From NCBI GenBank assembly GCA_030613225.1, contig JAUWMJ010000063.1:1-10386 (forward strand): a stretch of 10,386 nucleotides of DNA, read 5' to 3'. The notes under the pieces are model-generated. The model searched no databases. It saw only the letters and a program-made list of their open reading frames with translations, and was not told the DNA's origin. Both the position numbers and the translations under genes were made by a program. This document shows positions 6,091 to 10,386 of the stretch, piece by piece. Source of the DNA: Desulfobacterales bacterium. GTDB lineage: Bacteria > Desulfobacterota > Desulfobacteria > Desulfobacterales > JAUWMJ01. How positions within the stretch are numbered: position 1 is the first letter of the stretch; each line of letters starts with the position of its first letter.

Positions 6091-6168
6091 CAACTAAGTG
6101 TATGATATAAGGTGTGCTATTGTTGATAAACTTGAAGAGACTTACTGTAAAGTCTTGATGCTGTTAGC
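6058..6168. other. Candidate element/host junction (attachment region)
   Basis: The 111 bp between the convergent integrase and sppA genes contain no tRNA and no strong terminator for either gene. AGACTT (6138-6143), a 6-bp spacer ACTGTA, and AAGTCT (6150-6155) form a perfect inverted repeat, extendable by a G-T pair. Tyrosine recombinase core sites have this geometry: inverted arms around a 6-8-bp crossover. It lies 14 bp beyond the sppA stop. The same repeat could instead be a weak terminator. The exact junction cannot be fixed without the other end of the element. Confidence 0.4.
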
Positions 6169-7083
6169 TCAACGATTTTCAATACCTGGTTTATATAAGT
6201 ACCCAGCGTATAATTCAGTATTCACACATCGATCTGATAGTTCTTTTACGGATGATTCTATAAGATATTTCAGAAGGGATGTCTTCTTCTCAGGGGCATA
6301 AACAGATGATATTTTCCCTTTTATTCCGGCCATTCTACCGGCCCACTCTATTGCGTCTTCCAGGTTTCCGAGACGATCTACAAGGGACATTTCTTTAGCC
6401 TGCTCTCCTGAAAAGATGCGCCCGTCAGCAATAGATTCCACTTTTGACAGTTCCATCTTTCTTCCCTCGGATATCGCCTCGACAAACTGCCTGTGAATAT
6501 TGGCTGCTAAATCCTGAAGAATTTTTCTTTCATCTTCAGTCATATCTCTAACAGGTGATCCCATGTCCTTGTATTCAACACTTTTGATCACAACCGGGAC
6601 CAACCCGATTTTACGAAACAATTCCTGAAAATTCGTAAAACCCATAATAACTCCGATACTTCCGGTTATGGTGCCTGGGTTGGCAACGATCCCGTCTGTC
6701 GCCGCGGCAATATAATATCCACCTGAAGCTGCCACTGCGCCCATTGAAGCAACAACTTTTTTTAATTTAACGGTTTTTCTGACCTCCCTGAAAATCTCCT
6801 GCGAGGGCCCCACACCGCCACCTGGAGAATCTATCCTGAGTACAATTGCCCTGATGGATTTGTCTTCACGGAAACGTTTAAGATGATGAATTACATCCTT
6901 GGAATCGGCAATAACCCCTTTTATTTCGATGATACCTACTTTTTCACCACCTGCTTTAAGATCATCATAACCGGGGTCTCTTGTGCCAAGTACAAACAAA
7001 AGTGAGATCACTATAATTGCGACGGCAGATATTGATGAAAAAACCAAAATGAAAAAAAGGTAAGGGTGTCTGCGGGTAAACAT
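6169..7083 (-). CDS. sppA: Signal peptide peptidase SppA, 36-kDa type
   Basis: A 304-aa membrane-anchored serine protease of family S49. Residues 10-32 form one N-terminal membrane helix after a short basic start (MFTRRHP), with the catalytic part probably periplasmic. RIDSPGGGVGPSQEI (83-97) is the conserved oxyanion-side motif. S120 in AASGGYY is the nucleophile and K172 in VEYKDMGSP the general base, the Ser-Lys dyad of single-domain SppA. TGSIGVIMG is also conserved. The family degrades cleaved signal peptides in the membrane. Length suits the short form, which assembles as a ring. It lies downstream of rpsA on the same strand but is separated by 245 bp of repeats. No good Shine-Dalgarno precedes the ATG. 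The extreme C-terminus (YLYKPGIENR) abuts the presumed element junction and may have been altered by it. Confidence 0.93.
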   Translation of the reverse strand: MFTRRHPYLFFILVFSSISAVAIIVISLLFVLGTRDPGYDDLKAGGEKVGIIEIKGVIADSKDVIHHLKRFREDKSIRAIVLRIDSPGGGVGPSQEIFREVRKTVKLKKVVASMGAVAASGGYYIAAATDGIVANPGTITGSIGVIMGFTNFQELFRKIGLVPVVIKSVEYKDMGSPVRDMTEDERKILQDLAANIHRQFVEAISEGRKMELSKVESIADGRIFSGEQAKEMSLVDRLGNLEDAIEWAGRMAGIKGKISSVYAPEKKTSLLKYLIESSVKELSDRCVNTELYAGYLYKPGIENR

Positions 7084-7145
7084 GATTTAATATTGTTATT
7101 TAATGAAATATTTTAGAAACAGCCTTTTTTGTATCATGAGCAATC

Positions 7146-7254
7146 GTTACGGGTTACGGGGTACGGGTTACGAGTTGCGGGTTGCGTGTTACGAGTTGCG
7201 CGTCCTTTATACCCCGCACCTTGTAACCCGTAACCCGAAACTCGCAACCCGGAA
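7146..7254. repeat. GTTACGGG-type tandem/inverted repeat
   Basis: The sppA-rpsA spacer (7084-7328) is dominated by degenerate 7-mer units (GGGTTAC, GAGTTGC, GGGTTGC) running from 7146 to about 7201, then by the complementary sense (GTAACCC, CTCGCAACCC) from 7212 to 7254. The two halves pair imperfectly (roughly three quarters of 43 positions) into a large hairpin. An apparent small open frame (7103-7306) just reads through the repeat. The hairpin may terminate or stabilise rpsA messenger RNA; otherwise the spacer holds nothing recognisable. Confidence 0.8.
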
Positions 7255-7328
7255 CATTGACGTGAGAACAAAACGGCCAAATCATAAAGAATTAATTGCT
7301 GTATAGCTATAAGTATAGAATCTTGAGA

Positions 7329-9245
7329 TCACTCATCATTCAGCTTTTCCTGGAGATTCTCACGAAGGATTTCTCCAAAAGATGAAGTGGCAGGTCTCAT
7401 GGTATTTACATACTCACTTAAAAGATTCTGTTCATCTTCGATCTCAAGCCGCTTTATTGAAAGACCAATCCTTCTTTCCTCGGTGTTAATGTTCATAACT
7501 TTGGCGGTAATGACTTCACCGATGTTATATTTGCCTATCGGGGTTTTGATTTTTTCCTTACTGATTTCAGACACGTGAACAAGTCCTTCTATCCCCTCTT
7601 CCAGTTCCACGAAAACCCCGAAATCAGTAAGATTTGTAACCGTGCCTGTAATCTCTTTCCCAACTTCATAACGCTGTGGGACAGTCTGCCATGGATCAGG
7701 CTGCAAATGCTTAATGCCAAGGGAGAACCTTTTGTTTTCCTTTTCAATATCTAAAACGATGGCCTGAATCATATCCCCTTTTTTGTATATTTCAGACGGA
7801 TGTTTTATCCTTTTCGTCCAGGAAATATCTGAAATGTGGACAAGGCCGTCGATACCTTCATCTATACCGATGAAAAGTCCGAAATCAGTAATATTCTTGA
7901 TTTTACCTTCAATAGTTGTCCCCTCGGGGTATTTTTCACTGATTACATCCCACGGATTAGGAACAACCTGCTTCATACCAAGTGATATACGCCTGCTTTC
8001 AGGCTTGATGTCGAGCACCACAGCTTCGATTTCATCACTCACGGAAACAATCTTGGATGGATGACGTATCTTTCGAGTCCATGACATTTCCGAAACATGA
8101 ATCAGCCCCTCGATGCCCTCTTCCAATTCAATAAAAGCCCCATAATCGGTTAAGCTGACAACCTTGCCGGTTACGCGCTCTCCCAAAGGATATTTTTCAA
8201 TTGCAATTGACCAGGGATCCTCGGTAAGCTGTTTCATTCCAAGTGAAACTCTTTCCTTTTCAATATCCAGATTAAGGATTTTGACTTTTATTTCATCACC
8301 AACTGAAAAGAGTTCCGAGGGATGTTTAACGCGTCCCCATGAAATATCTGTAATATGAAGCAGTCCGTCAACACCGCCAAGATCGATAAAAACACCATAT
8401 TCCGTAATATTTTTTACAATACCCTCAACGACTTTTCCCTCGTGGATGGAAGATAGAGTTTCTACTCTTTTGGATTCACGCTCATGTTCGAGTATAGCCC
8501 TTCTTGACAATACGATATTGCTACGTTTTCGATTATATTTTAAAATCTTGAAAGTATATTTCTTTCCCACTAACTCATCTAGATTTCGCACAGGACGTAA
8601 ATCAGCCTGTGAACCAGGCAAAAATGCCTGAACGCCTATATCTACAGAAAAACCGCCCCTGACACGATTTAAAATAAGACCTTCTACAGTTCCTTCTTCA
8701 TCGTATGACTTTTTGATGTCTTCCCATACCTTGATATTCTCGGCTTTTTCTTTGGAAAGAACAACTCGTTCTTCTTCTTCGTCCCACCATTCAACCATTA
8801 CTTCCGTATTGTCACCCAAATTGACGTTTATATTTCCCTCTTCATCTTTAAATTCGGAAATCCGTATCTGTCCTTCTGATTTGTACCCAATATCTACAAG
8901 AACAAATTCTTTGTCGATTGAAATTATCCTGCCTGTTACAACTTCACCTTCAGTAAAGCGCTTAAAGCTTTCCTCATACAAATCCATCATGCTTTCCATG
9001 CTTTCATCAGGTTCGGAAACATCGTCAGCTGAAGGTTCATCTTCCGGTGCATCAGCTTTTAATTCTTCACTCTCCTGTTTAACCTCAGCATCCGGCATAG
9101 CTTCAGCGTCTTTCTTAGTTACAGCTTCCGGCTTAATTACGGCTTCCGGCATAACTTCATCATCCGGCTTGCTGATATCTGAAGTCTCCGGCAAATCATC
9201 CTGGTTTAATTGTTTGGTTTCTTCGTTTTTACCTAAATCATTCAT
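7329..9245 (-). CDS. rpsA: 30S ribosomal protein S1 with acidic N-terminal extension
   Basis: A 638-aa protein with six S1 RNA-binding (OB-fold) domains at about 99-166, 184-249, 269-338, 355-425, 441-512 and 528-598. Domains 3-6 show the repeated pattern 'G..v.G.V.nitdyGvFi.l..GidGLvHiSdiSW....hPs', and the linkers carry DPW/NPW tryptophans. Domain 1 is divergent and domain 2 has GVQAFLPGSQ, as in bacterial S1, where the first two dock on the 30S subunit and the others hold mRNA. It is about 80 residues longer than E. coli S1 because of residues 1-88, which are rich in Glu, Asp, Pro and Ala with PEAV/PDAEV repeats and no predicted fold. The ATG at 9245 follows AAGGGGGAT at a rather long spacing. 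cmk is upstream and sppA downstream on the same strand. Confidence 0.96.
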   Translation of the reverse strand: MNDLGKNEETKQLNQDDLPETSDISKPDDEVMPEAVIKPEAVTKKDAEAMPDAEVKQESEELKADAPEDEPSADDVSEPDESMESMMDLYEESFKRFTEGEVVTGRIISIDKEFVLVDIGYKSEGQIRISEFKDEEGNINVNLGDNTEVMVEWWDEEEERVVLSKEKAENIKVWEDIKKSYDEEGTVEGLILNRVRGGFSVDIGVQAFLPGSQADLRPVRNLDELVGKKYTFKILKYNRKRSNIVLSRRAILEHERESKRVETLSSIHEGKVVEGIVKNITEYGVFIDLGGVDGLLHITDISWGRVKHPSELFSVGDEIKVKILNLDIEKERVSLGMKQLTEDPWSIAIEKYPLGERVTGKVVSLTDYGAFIELEEGIEGLIHVSEMSWTRKIRHPSKIVSVSDEIEAVVLDIKPESRRISLGMKQVVPNPWDVISEKYPEGTTIEGKIKNITDFGLFIGIDEGIDGLVHISDISWTKRIKHPSEIYKKGDMIQAIVLDIEKENKRFSLGIKHLQPDPWQTVPQRYEVGKEITGTVTNLTDFGVFVELEEGIEGLVHVSEISKEKIKTPIGKYNIGEVITAKVMNINTEERRIGLSIKRLEIEDEQNLLSEYVNTMRPATSSFGEILRENLQEKLNDE

Positions 9246-9433
9246 GTTAATAAAAATCCCCCTTGCCTATTTTTTTTTGCTATTTACTCAGCTCAGATAG
9301 CATAACCTAAGATTCTATCAGACTATTTTTAAAAAAACAACAATTAATTTCAATTTTATAAACAGATGGAGCAAATACCATCTTGATATGATTGACAAGT
9401 TATTTTCGGTTACAGTGCCGCAAATCGATTTTT
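9246..9433. other. rpsA leader, no gene
   Basis: AT-rich sequence upstream of rpsA. On the minus strand it carries AAGGGGGAT, the probable ribosome-binding site, just before the ATG. No promoter with two convincing hexamers was found on the minus strand; TATAAA-like sequence near 9355 lacks a -35 partner. No S1-type autoregulatory leader fold could be drawn with confidence. Confidence 0.4.
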
Positions 9434-9563
9434 GAACATCGAACATCGAACGTTGAACATCGAATGATGAAATCGCTTCGCTCCGCCGATTTATAAATCG
9501 GTTTATAAATTGGCAGAATACCTTATTCAAAATTCGACGTTGGACGTTCGATGTTCGATGTTT
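9434..9563. repeat. 32-bp imperfect inverted repeat of GAACATC units
   Basis: The left arm (9434-9465) and right arm (9532-9563) are reverse complements at 28 of 32 positions, with a 19-base uninterrupted match; each is built from degenerate 9- to 10-base units (GAACATC, GAACGTT). The 66-bp interior includes the perfect 16-bp palindrome CCGATTTATAAATCGG (9486-9501) and a GCTTCGCTCCGCC stretch. There is no coding frame of merit. The architecture resembles a non-autonomous repeat element or a long hairpin in the cmk-rpsA spacer. Confidence 0.8.
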
Positions 9564-9564
9564 A

Positions 9565-9705
9565 GAGCCTTTAACTTGATGGCTATGCACTTGATATTGA
9601 ATTGTAATCTGCATAAATTGCTATGCTTTAGACCCTTTTCAAATAATCTAAATTACAACCTTTATATGATTGTGAAGTTATTTTCCGTTTTTTCCTCCAA
9701 ACCTT
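9565..9705. other. AT-rich spacer, nothing recognised
   Basis: This stretch between the GAACATC inverted repeat and the AGCCTC repeat has no supported gene, no strong hairpin and no clear promoter on either strand. Confidence 0.5.
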
Positions 9706-9764
9706 TAAGCCTCTCAGCCTCATAACTTCCCAGCTTCTCAGCCTCCCAGCCTCTTTGCCTCTAT
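9706..9764. repeat. AGCCTC/AGCTTC low-complexity repeat reaching into cmk
   Basis: Degenerate 7- to 8-base units (AGCCTCTC, AGCCTCAT, AGCTTCTC, AGCCTCCC, AGCCTCTTT) run without a break from the spacer across the cmk stop codon (9738-9740) into its last codons, where they encode EAKRLGG. It is distinct in sequence from the other two repeat families in this window. Confidence 0.75.
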
Positions 9765-10386
9765 ATAAGACACCATCAATTCAACGACCTCGTTGGCGGA
9801 AATATCGGTAGAATCTATAATTTCTGCATCTTCAGCCGGCTTCAGGGGCGCAAGTTCTCTGCTGCTGTCATTTTCATCCCTTTGCTTCATATCTCTTTCA
9901 ACCTCCTCCAATGATTGAGAGGTTCCCGGTTCCATTTCCCTGTAGCGTCTTAAGGCTCTATTCTTATGGGATGCATCCAGAAAAAATTTTATATCGGCAT
10001 CAGGAAAGACAACAGTCCCCATATCTCTGCCCTCGAATACAACTCCTTTTTCCCTGCCCATATCCCTTTGCAAATCCAGAAGATACTTTCTTACAACCGA
10101 CCTTGCGGAAACTGCAGAGGCAAACATGGTTACTTCAGGAGTCCGGATTAAATCAGAGATATCCGAATCATTCGATATAAGACGCAACTCTTTTTTTATG
10201 CGTACAAATTTAAGCATTAGATCGGCGCACATACTTTCAAGGCCCCCGTCGTCGTCATAACTCAGCCCTTTTGATATTGCTTCATAGGCAACACCCCTGT
10301 AAAGAGCGCCTGTATCGATATATTTATATCCCAAACGATCTGCAAGAGCCCGGCTAACCGTAGTCTTACCTGCCCCTGCCGGGCCG
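9738..10386 (-). CDS. cmk: Cytidylate kinase, 5' partial
   Basis: The minus-strand frame runs off the right edge; 215 residues are visible and only a few N-terminal residues are missing. Seen: the P-loop GPAGAGKTT at the window edge, then DTGALYRGVAYEAI (nucleotide-monophosphate binding), GRDMGTVVFPDADIKFFLDAS, RALRRYREME, and the lid/C-terminal pattern MKQRDENDSSRELAPLKPAEDAEIIDST. These identify bacterial CMP/dCMP kinase, which phosphorylates CMP and dCMP with ATP in pyrimidine salvage and RNA turnover. An in-frame TTG at 10332-10334 is internal, because the P-loop lies upstream of it. The final residues EAKRLGG and the stop codon are encoded by a low-complexity repeat that continues downstream, so the native C-terminus has probably been replaced or extended. 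rpsA follows on the same strand after 492 bp. Confidence 0.95.
   Translation of the reverse strand, partial: GPAGAGKTTVSRALADRLGYKYIDTGALYRGVAYEAISKGLSYDDDGGLESMCADLMLKFVRIKKELRLISNDSDISDLIRTPEVTMFASAVSARSVVRKYLLDLQRDMGREKGVVFEGRDMGTVVFPDADIKFFLDASHKNRALRRYREMEPGTSQSLEEVERDMKQRDENDSSRELAPLKPAEDAEIIDSTDISANEVVELMVSYIEAKRLGG

Noticed and set aside
6058..6168. tRNA gene as integration target
   Set aside because: No cloverleaf, T-loop GTTCRA motif or CCA end could be drawn on either strand.
6098..6301. 67-aa plus-strand open frame across the integrase/sppA gap
   Set aside because: Most of it is antisense to sppA, and it has no Shine-Dalgarno or recognisable motif.
7146..7254. CRISPR array
   Set aside because: Units are 7 bases and contiguous, with no unique spacers of constant length and no cas genes nearby.
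7103..7306. 67-aa open frame in the sppA-rpsA spacer
   Set aside because: It reads through the GGGTTAC repeat, giving repeated YELRVA-type text, and lacks a start context.
8713..9300. 195-aa open frame on the plus strand opposite rpsA
   Set aside because: It is a Ser/Thr-rich mirror of the S1 coding strand with no ribosome-binding site; the rpsA frame explains the sequence.
9391..9416. Plus-strand promoter with TTGACA near 9392
   Set aside because: The only -10-like hexamer (TACAGT) is about 13 bp away, too close, and no plus-strand gene follows.
9318..9614. 98-aa minus-strand open frame in the cmk-rpsA spacer
   Set aside because: Its protein is a translation of the inverted repeat (alternating SNVQRR/DVQRSMFDVQ), not a gene.

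Overview
The window joins a block of bacterial housekeeping genes to one end of an integrated, phage-derived mobile element. The right part (about 6.17 to 10.39 kb, all on the minus strand) holds cmk, rpsA and sppA in that transcriptional order. Cytidylate kinase next to ribosomal protein S1 is a widespread arrangement. A 36-kDa-type SppA behind S1, moderate GC, and word-like low-complexity repeats filling the intergenic spaces all suggest a Desulfobacterota (former Deltaproteobacteria) genome. This assignment is inference from gene order and style, not from a marker match.

The left part (1 to about 6.1 kb, all on the plus strand) is the element. It holds: a TOPRIM plus RecA-fold primase-helicase, cut by the window edge; a small AlpA/excisionase-like helix-turn-helix protein; a small protein in the terminase small-subunit position that overlaps a complete two-domain terminase large subunit; three short genes (73, 91 and 83 aa); a run of four hairpins ending in a strong intrinsic terminator; a 44-aa ribbon-helix-helix protein under a near-consensus sigma-70 promoter overlaid by 9-bp-spaced repeats; and a tyrosine integrase with an N-terminal zinc-ribbon-like extension. 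The integrase converges on the 3' end of sppA, so the element boundary probably lies in the 111 bp between them.

Replication, packaging and integration functions are present, but no portal, protease, capsid or tail gene follows the terminase. The element therefore looks like a phage satellite, a compact terminase-bearing integrative element, or a decayed prophage. Its other end is outside the window, so structural genes there cannot be excluded.

The points most worth a second look are: the capsid-less terminase module; the four-hairpin RNA candidate, whose C-rich loops match Shine-Dalgarno sequences of the element's own genes; the overlooked ribbon-helix-helix gene with its probable operator; the candidate attachment region; and three unrelated repeat families in the host intergenic spaces, one of which supplies the last codons and the stop of cmk.
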